In this document: positions 20,178 to 32,965 of the stretch, in pieces | Numbering within the stretch: the first letter of the stretch is position 1 | Layout of the letters: the number at the start of each line of letters is the position of its first letter | NCBI RefSeq assembly: GCF_963678635.1 | Contig: NC_087066.1 | Span: 55,260,312 to 55,324,311, forward strand | Reading direction: 5' to 3' | Source: Symsagittifera roscoffensis | Taxonomy: Eukaryota; Xenacoelomorpha; Acoela; Convolutidae | Length of the DNA stretch: 64,000 nucleotides | Made by a program: the position numbers and the translations under genes | The notes under the pieces: generated by a model | Told to the model about the DNA's origin: nothing | The model's input: the letters and a program-made list of their open reading frames with translations, nothing else | Database searches by the model: none

Positions 20178-21720
20178 CAAAGTGGTTTCTGAAATTCAAC
20201 TTTCTTTACTATTTTAGTTTGTGTGATGAATGTTTTATAATCTTTGCGTGGCTGATTTTGAAGTCGCGATGATTGTCTATGTGGAGATTTTTCTTTTTGA
20301 TCTTGTGGTAGAATTTTTTCTTATAATTTTCAAATTTTTTGTTCTGTTTGGGTTATCTTTTTGTTACCGAACGTTTTTGGTATTTGATTTGAAAGTTCTC
20401 TTTCATTTTTATCTAATGGTTTTTGAATAGGGTTCATATTAGTGCTTTGATTTTGTTCGTGATCTGGAAAATTTCGAATAACTTCAAATCCTGTAAAAGA
20501 GTATAATTGGGTCAGTTTGCGAAGAACGTACTCTTTTCGATAATAAAGTAAAAGGTTGTTTCGATGTTGAACGATTTCTTTTTTGCTTAGGTCTGTAAGT
20601 TTGTATGTTTCGTCATTGGGTTTATCAATTATTTGATATGGTCCTTTTCGGAGTGGTTGTAATTTTTTATAAATTCCTTTTTGTGTTTTAAAGTTTGAAA
20701 TTAAAACGTATGTTCCTATCTTAAAGTTTGTAGCTGGGGTAAATCGGGAATTTATTTGAGAGTTATTATTTTGTCTTTGTAACAACTTTTTTGTTACTTT
20801 CCGGTAGATTTCGTTGTTTTTTTTATCTCTGTTTAAAATCCATTCAGTGTGTGTACCGGAAGCCAATTATAGAATTTGTGGATGTTGAAAGTGATATTCA
20901 TCGTGGGTATGTAGTGGTAGATTGTAACATATTGATTGTTTAGTGGGTTGACAATAGCCTTGTGCATTTTTTGAGGAATTTGCGGTGAACATTATTGGTG
21001 TCCGTGGATTTTGGTTGAAATTAATTAATTAGGTTGATAGTCCTAAGGTTGTTGTGATTTGTGAATTATTTGATAGTGGGAATAGCTTTACATCTGATGG
21101 CCATTCAGTATATCGTATGTCATTTCCGTTAAAGATACATCTCAGATATTCTTGTGAAGAACGGTTCATGCCTTCGACTAGTCCAAAATGCATGAGATGT
21201 ACGTGGTTTGTGCTAAATTTCATATAACTGGCATAGTGTAATGACTTCGTTGTTGTAAATTCAGTGCCGTTGTCTGTAACAAGGATTTCGGGCAATCCAA
21301 AATTTGCTATCCAGTGTTCACAAAGTGTTGTATATGCATAATAAGCTGGGTTAAAAGCTGGGTTAAAAGCTGGGTTAAAAGCTACGTAGTGTTTGAATGG
21401 GTCAACAATGACCATTATATATGAGTTTCCTTCTGAGGATGGTGATATTGGTCCTTTGGTATCGAATGAAATTCTGTGATTGAAGTATAGACTTTGTCCT
21501 TTAAAATCTTCTTTCTCTGCAATTTGTTTTTGGTTTAGATATGGTTTGCTTAGTTGACATGTTATGCAATTGTTGCATAAAACTTTTATCCAAATTGGTG
21601 CATTTGGGAAGTAAAAATTTTGTATAAAAATTTGACTACGTTTTTTTCTGCTCCTGAGTGTCCTTCAGTGAGTAAGGATTGAGAGGTATGAAAAGCTATA
21701 AGCATCATACTTAAAAGTAG
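20178..21720 (-). pseudogene. pol: integrase, broken, distal duplicate (copy B)
   Basis: Runs from the zinc module near 21600-21710 to a TGA at 20178-20180. VTDNGTEF and VEGMNRS of the catalytic core lie within 21029-21415, and the RKGPYQII (GPY/F) segment in 20330-20866. A triple repeat of an AFNP-coding 12 bp unit (21350-21385, GGGTTAAAAGCT) replaces the normal segment and is absent from the other duplicate. Several stops and frameshifts make it nonfunctional. Confidence 0.85.
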
Positions 21721-23249
21721 ACAGGGTACTTTGATGTCAGATGCTTTAGAATTCTAAAATATCTTTGTTTTCATTGAAAGAGGTATTGTTAATTTTTCTG
21801 AAATACCTAAGAAGTGTCTTATTTCCTAGAATGGTGATATCTGCTTTAATTGGCTTGGTTTTGTATTTGTGCCCGGATTTTAACTGTCTAATGAATTGGA
21901 TTAAGATTTTGATGTTTTTGAAATAATTCTAGTGTTATTTTTTCTGTTTTTGGTAGAAAATTGTTTTCATTTTGTAATTTTGATAGAGGTATTGTATCGA
22001 GTGGGTCAAGAAGGTTAAAAACACGATTTATTGTATATTTTGAGTCATCTTATGGTGGGCCTGACAAACTTTTATTATCAGTGAGATTTTCTTTTTCTAT
22101 TAAAGGGCATAGATCTTTTTTATACAATTTTGATTTGATTGGTTTTTGCTGTGTGTTGTTATTTTACTCTATGAAGAGTATGGTATCGGTTTAAATGTAG
22201 ATTTTCCTAGTAGGTATACTTCGTAAGGGTTGTTTTGACAATCTAGATTTAGTGGAAAATGTTGTAGGTTATTTATTTGTGAGGGATCTACGTCAGTTTC
22301 TACTGCGTATTTGCATTCTAATCATGGTGAGGTTTCATCTTGTGCAAGGAAAAATTTTATATTCTCTGGTATTTCAACTGTTTTTTTTTCTTGCTAATAA
22401 TTCAGGTGGTGTGTTTCTACTTAGAGTATCAGGTAGTGCAAGAGTTTTTTCTGCTGTCCAAACTATATGTAAGTTTGGGATCTTCATTAAAATTAGTTGA
22501 AATCTATAAACTCTAAAAGGAAAAATTATGGGTTTATGAACTGTTGGATGTTTTGATCCAAGTATTAAAAGTTCATATTCTGTAGGTGTATTTATGATGG
22601 CTCTACGTTCTCTCATAAGAGTAGAGAGATTAAGTTCAGCTTGTGTGAATAGCCTAGAGTTTGCGGAGATGAGGTTCAATTTATTCGATCCATTATGAGA
22701 TTGTAATAATGCTGCGCCGATGCCAAAGTTTGAGTCATCGCATATGGCATAAAATAGTTGGTCGGGATCTGGGATAGTATTTGATAATTGTTCAGTGAGA
22801 AGAGTTTTTATTTCTTCAAATCGTTTCTGATGTTCTGTTGTCCATTCAAAACTGTTTTGTTGTCTAAGGATAATGTAAAATGGTCTTATGTATAACTGCA
22901 TTTTGTATACCTACTTACTTAAGAAGTTTAGCAATGCAAGAAATTCTTGTATTTTCTTCTTATTTGAAGGTGGTTGGAGTTTTTGGATTGATGTGCCAGA
23001 TTTTGGTGGAGTTATAGTGTTTCTTTCTATAATGTATCCAAGGAATTTTCTTCGTGTTAGAAAAAAATGTGGTTTATCTGGCGCTGCTTTCATGTTTTTG
23101 TGTAATAAGATTCGATGATATTTTTCTAAAATAATGAACATTTCGTCTTTTAATTGTGATTGCATAAAAACGTCGTCAAATATGTGATAATATTTTTCTT
23201 GAGTATTAGTGGTCTAAAAATGTTACTCATAAAAGCTTTAAATGCGGCT
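21721..23249 (-). pseudogene. pol: RT end, RNase H and linker, broken, distal duplicate (copy B)
   Basis: Includes the RT thumb (22911-23165, FLTRRKFLGYIIER) and an RNase H-like domain (22374-22901) with CDDSNFGIGAALL, LSTLMRE and ALPDTLSRN. The third acidic residue segment (TDHKP in copy C) is missing: here the text runs HPTVHKP, so a short deletion removed it. The catalytic YLDD box is not in this unit, which ends before it. Confidence 0.82.
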
Positions 23250-23655
23250 TATCATCGAATGAACATCATTAGGCTAATTGATGATGTTCATTCTCTTCTT
23301 TCGGCTAATTTAATGTTTTTGCTTGAGGGAGTTTCTGGTTCTAAGTTGGGGCAATATTGTTGATTTTTGTTCTACATGTTAGTGGAGGGTTGAAATAATG
23401 AGACTTGGTTTTTCTTCAGGTGTCAATGTTTAGCGGTTTGCTTATTGTTGACCAGGAGGTACTTTAGTTATAGTTAGAGATTGGCTTGAAGGTGAATGTT
23501 TGTCGGCTAAAGAAGTCAAAAATGAGGTGATGATTCGGAAGAGGTTCTTATTGGCTGATTTTGAACTGGTTTGCTTAAGTGCTGCGCAGCATGAATTTTG
23601 AGAAAATGTTCGGTTAATGAAAACATCTTCAAGGGGTGAAATTGTTAATTTAAAT

Positions 23656-25198
23656 CAAAGTGGTTTCTGAAATTCAACTTTCTTTACTATTTTAGTTTGT
23701 GGGATGAATGTTTTATAATCTTTGCGTGGCTGATTTCGAAGTCGCGATGATTGTCTATGTGGAGATTTTTCTTTTTGATCTTGTGGTAGAATTTTTTCTT
23801 ATAATTTTCAATTTTTTTGTTCTGTTTGGGTTATCTTTTTGTTACCGAACGTTTTTGGTATTTGATTTGAAAGTTCTCTTTCTTTTTTATCTAATGGTTT
23901 TTGAATAGGGTTCATATTAGTGCTTTGATTTTGTTCGTGATCTGGAAAATTTCGAATAACTTCAAATCCTGTAAAAGAGTATAATTGGGTCAGTTTGCGA
24001 AGAGCGTACTCTTTTCGATAATAAAGTAAAAGGTTGTTTCGATGTTGAACGATTTCTTTTTTGCTTAGGTCTGTAAGTTTGTATGTTTCGTCATTGGGTT
24101 TATCAATTATTTGATATGGTCCTTTTCGGAGTGGTTGTAATTTTTTATAAATTCCTTTTTGTGTTTTAAAGTTTGAAATTAAAACGTATGTTCCTATCTT
24201 AAAGTTTGTAGCTGGGGCAAATCGGGAATTTATTTGAGAGTTATTATTTTGTCTTTGTAACAACTTTTTTGTTACTTTCCGGTAGATTTCGTTGTTTTTT
24301 TTTTATCTCTGTTTAAAATCCATTCAGTGTGTGTACCGGAAGCCAATTATAGAATTTGTGGATGTTGAAAGTGATATTCATCGTGGGTATGTAGTGGTAG
24401 ATTGTAACATATTGATTGTTTAGTGGGTTGACAATAGCCTTGTGCATTTTTTGAGGAATTTGCGGTGAACATTATTGGTGTCCGTGGATTTTGGTTGAAA
24501 TTAATTAATTAGGTTGATAGTCCTAAGGTTGTTGTGATTTGTGAATTATTTGATAGTGGGAATAGCTTTACATCTGATGGCCATTCAGTATATCGTATGT
24601 CATTTCCGTTAAAAATACATCTCAGATATTCTTGTAAAGAACGGTTCATGCCTTCGACTAGTCCAAAATGCATGAGATGTACGTGGTTTGTGCTAAATTT
24701 TATATAACTGGCATAGTGTAATAACTTCGTTGTTGTAAATTCAGTGCCGTTGTCTGTAACAAGGATTTCGGGCAATCCAAAATTTGCTATCCAGTCTTCA
24801 CAAAGTGTTGTATATGCATAATAAGCATTGCAATGGGATACTGGGTTAAAAGCTACGTAGTGTTTGAATGGGTCAACAATGACCATTATATATGAGTTTC
24901 CTTCTGAGGATGGTGATATTGGTCCTTTGGTATCGAATGAAATTCTGTGATTGAAGTATAGACTTTGTCCTTTAAAATCTTCTTTCTCTGCAATTTGTTT
25001 TTGGTTTAGATATGGTTTGCTTAGTTGACATGTTATGCAATTGTTGCATAAAACTTTTATCCAAATTGGTGCATTTGGGAAGTAAAAATTTTGTATAAAA
25101 ATTTGACTACGTTTTTTTCTGCTCCTGAGTGTCCTTCAGTGAGTAAGGATTGAGAGGTATGAAAAGCTATAAGCATCATACTTAAAAGTAGACAGGGT
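23656..25198 (-). pseudogene. pol: integrase, broken, proximal duplicate (copy B)
   Basis: Second copy of the same gene part, 3478 bp from the first. Catalytic-core pieces lie in 24509-24886 and the GPY/F end in 23808-24263. It retains the original segment (NPVSHCNAYYAYTT) where the distal unit has the 12 bp triplication, but shares the same frame breaks, so most damage predates the duplication. Confidence 0.85.
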
Positions 25199-26405
25199 AC
25201 TTTGATGTCAGATGCTTTAGAATTCTAAAATATCTTTGTTTTCATTGAAAGAGGTATTGTTAATTTTTCTGAAATACCTAAGAAGTGTCTTATTTCCTAG
25301 AATGGTGATATCTGCTTTAATTGGCTTGGTTTTGTATTTATGCCCGGATTTTAACTGTCTAATGAATTGGATTAAGATTTTGATGTTTTTGAAATAATTC
25401 TAGTGTTATTTTTTCTGTTTTTGGTAGAGTGGGTGTTTTTGGTAGAGATTTTGATGTTTTTGAAATAATTCTAGTGTTATTTTTTCTGTTTTTTGGTAGA
25501 GAGGTATTGTATCGAGTGGGTCAAGAAGGTTAAAAACACGATTTATTGTATATTTTGAGTCATCTTATGGTGGGCCTGACAAACTTTTATTATCAGTGAG
25601 ATTTTCTTTTTCTATTAAGGGGCATAGATCTTTTTTTTACAATTTTGATTTGATTGGTTTTTGCTGTGTGTTGTTATTTTACTCTATGAAGAGTATGGTA
25701 TCGGTTTAAATGTAGATTTTCCTAGTAGGTATAGGGTTGTTTTGACAATCTAGATTTAGTGGAAAATGTTGTAGGTTATTTATTTGTGAGGGATCTACGT
25801 CAGTTTCTACTGCGTATTTGCATTCTAATCATGGTGAGGTTTCATCTTGTGCAAGGAAAAACTTTATATTCTCTGGTATTTCAACTGTTTTTTTTCTTGC
25901 TAATAATTCAGGTGGTGTGTTTCTACTTAGAGTATCAGGTAGTGCAAGAGTTTTTCCTGCTGTCCAAACTATATGTAAGTTTGGGATCTTCATTAAAATT
26001 AGTTGAAATCTATAAACTCTAAAAGGAAAAATTATGGGTTTATGAACTGTTGGATGTTTTGATCCAAGTATTAAAAGTTCATATTCTGTAGGTGTATTTA
26101 TGATGGCTCTACGTTCTCTCATAAGAGTAGAGAGATTAAGTTCAGCTTGTGTGAATAGCCTAGAGTTTGCGGAGATGAGGTTCAATTTATTCGATCCATT
26201 ATGAGATTGTAATAATGCTGCGCCGATGTCAAAGTTTGAGTCATCGCATATGGCATAAAATAATTGGTCGGGATCTGGGATAGTATTTGATAATTATTCA
26301 GTGAGAAGAGTTTTTATTTCTTCAAATCGTTTCTGATGTTCTGTTGTCCATTCAAAACTATTTTGTTGTCTAAGGATGTTGTAAAATGGTCTTATGGATA
26401 ACTGT
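25199..26405 (-). pseudogene. pol: RNase H and linker, broken, proximal duplicate (copy B)
   Basis: Equivalent to 21721-22905. ALPDTLSRN and LSTLMRE are visible in 25829-26185. A short local duplication of TTTTGATGTTTTTGAAATAATTC (about 25377-25470) is present only in this unit. Same loss of the TDH segment as the distal duplicate. Confidence 0.8.
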
Positions 26406-27560
26406 ATTTTGTATACCTACTTACTTAGGAAGTTTAGCAATGCAAGAAATTCTTGTATTTTCTTCTTATTTGAAGGTGGTTGGAGTTTTTGGATTGATGT
26501 GCCAGATTTTGGTGGAGTTATAGTGTTTCTTTCTATAATGTATCCAAGGAATTTTCTTCGTGTTAGAAAAAAATGTGTTTTATCTGGCGCTGCTTTCATG
26601 TTTTTGTGTAATAAGATTCGATGATATTTTTCTAAAATAATGAACATTTCGTCTTTTAATTGTGATTGCATAAAAACGTCGTCCAAATATGTGATAACAT
26701 TTTTCTTGAGTATTAGTGGTCCGAAAATGTTACTCATAAAAGCTTAAAATGCGGCTGGTCCTATGGAAATTCCATAGAATAATCTGTTGAATTCGTATTG
26801 TTGATTTCCAATAACGAATTGTGTTAATCGTCTGGATTGTTCATCTAACCGCATTTGACTATATGCACTATTCAAATCTGCTGTTGTGAAATACCTGCCG
26901 ATAATTCTTGTGAGAACTGCTTGAATTGGTTCAATGGGCTAATTACATTTAGATTCATCAATGAGTGAATTGAGTAATCTGGCATCTAGAATTTTTTGTA
27001 ATGATTCTCCTTTTGCTAAAAAGATAACGGGATTTATGAACGTGTCAACTTTTGTTTGTTCTTCTTTATTCACTGAGGAAATGATTTCACACTGTTCTAG
27101 AATTTCAAGTAAATTTAATTGGTTGACTTTGTCGTGTAAGTGAATTGGGACCTTGCTTGCGCGTTGTTTTTTGAAAACTTCATCAAGTTTTAGAGATAAA
27201 TTTAATAATGAATTTACTTTTCCAACATCAAATATAGATGTTGCATAAACTTAATAATAGTTGTGTTTTAATAATAGGTCAGCTGATTGTTTTAATAATT
27301 GGTCAGCTGATTGTTCAAATTCTTTCTGTGTTATCTGAGAGTGCTGGAAATTAAACATTGTTAAGAATTTTGTTCTACCCTGTTTGTTCTAACATTGTTC
27401 TACCCTGTTTTTTGATATTTGGAATGTTGGTTTAAGATAAGGTGTTTTTGTGAAATAATCTGTGTTTCGTTTTTCATTACTTAATATACTATTGATTGAT
27501 AATTCTTCGTTAAGAAATGTTGATTGACATATATCTAATAGTTGTAAAATATTATTTACT
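26406..27560 (-). pseudogene. pol: reverse transcriptase, broken (copy B)
   Basis: RT copies the element RNA into DNA. The palm catalytic box ITYLDDVFM is present (within 26417-26737), followed by the connection FLTRRKFLGYIIER. Upstream, FNRLFYGISIGPA (about 26760-26800) and the first palm region lie before it, with in-frame stops. Fingers and upstream linker reach about 27560. This is the only copy in the window that still shows the YLDD box. Confidence 0.83.
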
Positions 27561-28680
27561 CTATACGCTATTTCTTTCGTGGGAGAAATCGTTGCGTTAG
27601 TTCACAAAAATCTAAGACACCTAGAGTTAGGGTTATTTTACATGGAGAATTGTTATGTATGTGTAAAGAAATCATATCAGAGTTTGAGTCTTTCATGTAT
27701 TTGGTGGATGAAATAGTTACTCGGAAAAACTTATGAGTTGGTCTGATTTCAAGGTCAGACATAAAAAGATATTGTTGGTTTTGTGCTTTGTCATATTGGT
27801 GAACTTGTTTGATTGAGAAGTTGTAAATATTACCTGATAGTGGTTTCATATGTTTTCGATCCTGATTGTATATAGAGTAAAATTTAGAGAAAAATGTGAT
27901 TGTTTGTTTAATCTTTGAAAAAATGTTAAAGCTGTGTTTTTCATTCTCGTTTCTTTATCTTTTATTTGAACTCTACTGTTTAAGATATTAATAGTTGGAA
28001 TATGTTTAGTAAAAAATTGTTTTCCAATGATATTATGTTTTATATCGGTGATGTGGGAAGTTTGTTTAAATTGTTTGCTCATGAGTTTATTTTGTTCCAT
28101 TGTTCGAGTTGGAACAAGGAAAAGTTGGATTTTTCCATAATTCGTTAAAATTGATCTTTTTGCGGTTGCTAGTCTGCTTGTTGTTTTGAAGGGTATTATT
28201 TTGGAAGTAGAATTCTTATTCCATTCCAAGTGGGAATGTTGATGATGTTTGATTCTGCTCCGGAATCTAATAAAAAATCTATTAAGGTCTGGTGTTTGAA
28301 ATTGTTGAAATTGTTTGCATTTTGGGCTTTCTAAAAGAAGTGGAGTTGTCCAAATTTTTTCTTTTTGTGATTGTTTTTCTTCAGGTATATTTTGGTAATT
28401 TTTATTTGTGCTTGAGCATTCTGTGGGTTTTTTTTCTGTTATTTCGTCTACAATTCTTACAATTTTTACTTTTGTATTGTTATTATTTAAAGGTCTTGTA
28501 TAATAGTTTAAGAGAAGTTGATCATGGTTTTGATAGATAATGGAATAAATTGGTTGTTGATATAAAAAAGGTTCGTAGTCATGTTCAACGTGTGTCATGT
28601 TAATTGATATTGTATTTTCAGTGTCACTTTCGCTGTCTGTAGATTCGCAATTGATGTGATTTAATTGCAACTCTGTGCTT
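27561..28680 (-). pseudogene. pol: pol N-terminal region with aspartic protease, broken (copy B)
   Basis: The retroviral-type aspartic protease signature D-S-G-A is encoded at 28256-28267, but in a different frame from its flanks, so a frameshift lies on each side. Downstream, NYGKIQLFLVPTRTM (28085-28130) is readable. The stretch 27568-27849 codes for the linker KPLSGNIYNFSIKQVHQYDK. In this copy gag and pol appear to be in one frame across 28690. Confidence 0.75.
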
Positions 28681-30310
28681 TCATTATTGTCGATACCAGG
28701 GGGATCTGGTTGAGTATCTTCAGTTGATTGTACCTGATTTATTTGTCTTTGATGTTTAGCTGTACTACTCCTATGTTTTTGCTGTGAATTCTGATAACGT
28801 AGGTTATTTCTATGTGGAGACTGAGAGTAGTTTCTTTGTCTATTGTTATAACTTGAATTTCTATTTCGTGAATTATCACGTGATCTATTTTGATAGTTGT
28901 TATACTTCGATCTGTGAAAGTTTGATCTGCTGTTCGAATAATCGCTTGATCTATTTGGTATCTAGGATTTCGATCATTTGAATAGTTTCTAATCCTATCA
29001 TTGGAATAGTTTCTGTTTCTTTTGTATGAAGAGTTTCTAGATTGATTATTTGAATAATTTCTACTTCTAGAAAAAGAATGGGACTGGCATGAAAAGAAAT
29101 TTCTTATTGGTTTAAATTTGACCTTGAATAGTTATTTCGATATTGACTATTTCGTCTGTTTGATCGTCTATATCTGTTTTGTGAGATGTTTCGTGAATTT
29201 CGTTGATATGGTGATCGTCCTTGGTAATTTTGATTATGAGGTGATTGTTGCCTAGAGTAGTTTGAAATATTTGGCAGCGGTTTTCCTGAACTATTATAGC
29301 TATGAATGTTTTTGTTGGGTAAATTTTGATCTTTTTTCATGTATTGATGAAATGATTTATTGGGTTCTCTATATTTTTGTGGTTTATTTTGGTTATCTTG
29401 TTGTTTTTGTCTGCATTCGGCAATGCTGTGTCCGTATCGGCGGAAATAATTACACCGTTTTTTCAATGACGGTTTGCCATTAAAAATTGGGTTTTTCTCG
29501 TAAATGTTCAAGATTTCGGTGATCTTTTCGGATAAATCTGTATCAGAGTCATTGATAATGTTTATCTGTGAAGTAGTGGTTTAGATGTTGTTCACAAATT
29601 GCAGCTTTAGGTTTTCCGTTTCTTCTATTTTCCTTGTGATTTCTGATTGTTCTAGTTTATCTACTAGTTTACTAAAATCTAAGTCTGGTTCTCAGATTGA
29701 GAAAGGGTGTGATGCTCTCTTTTTTATAGCTGTTTTCGCAATTGAGGTGTTAGAGTCATCATTAGGAATTCTGTCATATTTGTATTTTTATAATCATGGG
29801 TGTTAAGTGAGTATGCTTTTTGGACTAGTATTCCAATTCTTACTGCAAGTTGTTTGATTGTTTCATTGGGTAGTCTACGAATTTCATTGCATAAAACTAT
29901 TTGATGTTGTTTATTTCTTTCTGAATCAAACATTTTTGAGAATTCTTGTGTGAATCTTTTCCAATCTGATTTTTTTTCTATAGGTAAAACTGAAAACCAT
30001 TTTTGGGCTGCGCCGTCAAGTGTGGTTTGGATTAAAGCTGTGCGTCTATGTATCCAATTTTGATAGAGTGGTGTGTTGACTGGTTCAGGTCCTACATTTA
30101 GAAATAATTTTGCTGTTACTGCATTTAATTAATCTTCTACAGAAACTTCGGGATCTGTGTCTGTAAATACTATTAGTGGATTATTTGATGATATTGATGC
30201 TCCACCCATTAGGTATGGGTTCATAGTCATCTGTAGTGATTCTGCAGCATTTGGCATTTGTGAAAAATTTGCGAGCTGGCTTTTTGTTACTTCATGTTGT
30301 TGTAAGTAAT
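28681..30310 (-). pseudogene. gag: gag, broken and N-terminally deleted, distal duplicate (copy B)
   Basis: Gag forms the particle core and binds genomic RNA. The capsid-like segment (TTLDGAAQKWFSVLP, FTQEFSKMFD, RLPNETIKQLAVR) lies at 29724-30258 with an in-frame TAA near 30128. The zinc knuckle is at about 29400-29440 and reads CNYFRRYGHSIAEC: its second Cys is Phe. An Arg/Ser/Asn-rich tail follows (28780-29260). The N-terminal half is gone by a deletion of roughly 1.9 kb that joins it to the pre-gag ORF start. Confidence 0.83.
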
Positions 30311-30326
30311 ATGGCAGTGAGTTTCA

Positions 30327-30551
30327 TTATACATTTGAGTTGGTTGTTTGGTATGATTGTGTATTTACTGGGTTTTGTTGTTGAAAATAAATCCAGTTTC
30401 CTGTAGATTCCTGCGAATATATCCGGTTGTTTGTACAAATATATCCGGTTGTTTGTTTGTGCCGTGTAATTACAAGATCGTATGCTTCGTTATTTATTTC
30501 AAAATTGTGTAGTACGATTGTTTGTTTATTTCCTAAATTGTTCAGTGACAT
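30327..30551 (-). pseudogene. pre-gag ORF start fused to gag by deletion, distal duplicate (copy B)
   Basis: Begins MSLNNLGNKQTIVLHNFEIN like the pre-gag ORF of copy C (54828). After about 40 residues it jumps to sequence equivalent to gag near NPVNTQSYQ, then stops. The intervening part of both ORFs is deleted. Function of the ORF is unknown. Confidence 0.7.
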
Positions 30552-31807
30552 AAGGTTTAGGATGAAGGGTGCAAGATTGTTATTGGTGATTTTAAAATCC
30601 TAGACTGTTAGTCCTTACGTTTTTTTGGCAAGCCTAACTTGGGTCTTTTATGTAGGGTTGGAGAGAAAAGTATATATCGATTCCAAAGAATGATTGTTAC
30701 TTTCTCGTGGCTACTCTAAGTTAAGGTTTTACCTTACTTAACCTTACTTAGGGGTAGTGATTGTGTTCAAGGGTTGGAGAATAATAAATCGATCTAAAAG
30801 GTTCAGGTATAATTAGAACACAGGTAGTTCGTTAGATACTATTTTAATGCTTACTAAGATTTAAGATTTAACCTGGGTCGGGTCAGAGGGGGGATTAGGT
30901 GAAGGATGAGTAGCCAAAATTCTTCACTGTTTATCTTAATTAAATTGGTTAGTTTTTTGAAAAATGTCTAATAATTCTGGGTTTTTGATAAGGGTTGGGT
31001 AGTTAATCGACGTTTGAGGTCGTTAGAAACTAATTAAGTTGGAAGGGTGACAAAAATATTGTTCTATTTGATCCAAGGATAGGCCTTGATGATCAGAAAT
31101 TTAAATGTTTAGGAATTTAGAAAGAACCTAATTTATTTGAAGATCCAAGGAAAGCCTTGATGATCTGTTGTTTCAAATAAAATTAATTTAAGTGAAAGCA
31201 AGGATAAGCCTTTATAGTTTATTATTAAAGGGTTAAGGTTAAGTTTTAATTTTGATGATTGCTAGTTTTTTGAAATCCGCTGTTATGTTTTAGGTGATGA
31301 AGTTGGGATGAAGAGATGATTTATATATACTAATGATGTATTTATACTAACGAATTTTTGTATTTTATATTCAATAAACCTTTTTCAATATGTTATTTAA
31401 TATACAGCTGGTTTAAGGAAAACGGCATGTGTTGTTTTTATCAGTCGTTATTGTATAATTATTAGGTTTAGCGCCATGAAAGATTATTGAAGATGATTCT
31501 TCAAATTTTTATGTCAGTAAATGAAAATTTAAATTTACTGCTGGTAATATTCTGAATACAAAAGTTTGATCTAGTTTTTGTCGTACTATAATGAAATCAA
31601 TTGGTAGATTTCTTCCTAGTCGTATGTGGTCTCTTGTACGAGTTCTTCTTCCAATACTGGGTAGTTCTCGTTTTGTTTGGAATATTGGGTCTGACCTATT
31701 GAGGCGTAAAGACATATCTACTAAGAATTAGACAAATACTTGAAATGTTGTATTTGTCTAATTCTAATCTTATTTTTCTCTAAGTCTAGGTTAGTTAAAG
31801 TCTGTTC
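30552..31807 (-). other. 5' leader of copy B, distal duplicate
   Basis: About 1.25 kb noncoding leader between PBS and pre-gag ORF. It holds two CAAGG/CCTTG stem-loops bounded by GATC (31070-31094 and 31142-31165), a weaker third (about 31199-31215), and a TTAAGGTTTTACCTTACTTAA segment (30721-30742). The stem-loops are candidates for a packaging or dimerisation signal. Confidence 0.7.
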
Positions 31808-31826
31808 GAGACTTTTGGTCGCACCA
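31808..31826 (-). promoter_or_regulatory. Primer-binding site, distal duplicate (copy B)
   Basis: In element sense TGGTGCGACC and following bases, starting two bases after the LTR end. The TGG start pairs with a tRNA 3' CCA. Same as 34447-34465 and, with changes, 56128-56146. The tRNA species was not identified. Confidence 0.65.
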
Positions 31827-31828
31827 GA

Positions 31829-32121
31829 TGAGTTTTGTATTGGTTACTATTTTCATAGAGTAATTTCAAATAAGGTACACCTTCTGCTCGTCACGCTATA
31901 TTATTTTCGGCCGGTTTACTCAAATTAGTTCCAGAGTGAGAACAACTGTATTCTAAGTTTAATTCAAATTGTTCTGGTGTTGAAACTACAAGTAGTTTCA
32001 ACACTTACAAATAAATAGGTTGTTAGTTTGATGGAGTATGATTGGTTAGTATTTAATATTTTATAGAGATAAAATATCATAATAATAGCCAATGATAAAT
32101 ACAACTTTAGATTTGGTTCCA
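31829..32121 (-). repeat. 5' LTR of copy B, distal duplicate, 293 bp
   Basis: Copy of 34468-34760 carried by the tandem duplication. It has the 85 bp internal deletion and a perfect 28 nt palindrome at 31977-32004. Confidence 0.88.
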
Positions 32122-32316
32122 CAATATATTCCGACTAAAATGTTTTTTTTTCAGGTTTTTTTTCAAATTAAGGTTGAGTCTGCGCGTCGTGTGATGAAAA
32201 GATCTGAATGAAACCTGAAACTTAGGTATACTTGACCTTCAAAGCAAAACACACAAATTGAGCAACGGTTCTGTTGAAAAATGACTGTTTCGCTGGTCCT
32301 GAAATCTAGAATAAAA
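32122..32316. other. Host flank captured between the duplicated units
   Basis: About 195 bp identical (apart from single-base changes) to 34761-34956. It is the DNA beside the 5' LTR that was copied with the element end. Confidence 0.8.
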
Positions 32317-32896
32317 TCTAAGTCTGGTTCTCAGATTGAGAAAGTGTGTGATGCTCTCTTTTTTATAGCTGTTTTCGCAATTGAGGTGTTAGAGTCATCA
32401 TTAGGAATTCTGTCATATTTGTATTTTTATAATCATGGGTGTTAAGTGAGTATGCTTTTGGGACTAGTATTCCAATTCTTACTGCAAGTTGTTTAATTGT
32501 TTCATTGGGTAGTCTACGAATTTCATTGCATAAAACTCTTTGATGTTGTTTATTTCTTTCTGAATCAAACATTTTTGAGAATTCTTGTGTGAATCTTTTC
32601 CAATCTGATTTTTTTTCTATAGGTAAAACTGAAAACCATTTTTGGGCTGCGCCGTCAAGTGTGGTTTGGATTAAAGCTGTGCGTCTATGTATCCAATTTT
32701 GATAGAGTGGTGTGTTGACTGGTTCAGGTCCTACATTTAGAATTAATTTTGCTGTTACTGCATTTAAATAATCTTCTACAGAAACTTCGGGATCTGTGTC
32801 TGTAAATACCATTAGTGGATTATTTGATGATATTGATGCTCCACCCATTAGGTATGGGTTCATAGTCATCTGTAGTAATTCTGCAGCATTTGGCAT
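32317..32896 (-). pseudogene. gag: gag capsid fragment, proximal duplicate (copy B)
   Basis: A clean 177-codon stretch, MPNAAELLQMTMNPYLMGG to LTPQLRKQL, covering the capsid-like core with TTLDGAAQKWFSVLP and the RLPNETIKQLAVR helix. It stops at 32363 and the unit ends before the zinc knuckle. Compared with the distal duplicate it lacks the in-frame TAA, so that stop arose after duplication. Confidence 0.8.
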
Positions 32897-32965
32897 TTGT
32901 GAAAAATTTGCGAGCTGGCTTTTTGTTACTTCATGTTGTTGTAAGTAATATGACAGTGAGTTTCA

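Larger units (their letters stand above)
19793..26756. repeat. Tandem duplication inside copy B, about 3.48 kb period
   Basis: Unit 1 is 19793-23249 and unit 2 is 23271-26756; equivalent points lie 3478 bp apart over most of the length. The units contain the spacer, integrase, RNase H and the end of RT, and differ by only scattered changes and small indels. A 21 nt filler (23250-23270) separates them and is partly an inverted copy of the first bases of unit 2. Confidence 0.9.

Noticed and set aside
31740-31928. Small ORFs inside LTRs and leaders
   Set aside because: Their sequence is LTR or leader DNA, they run against element sense and show no protein-level conservation beyond the DNA.
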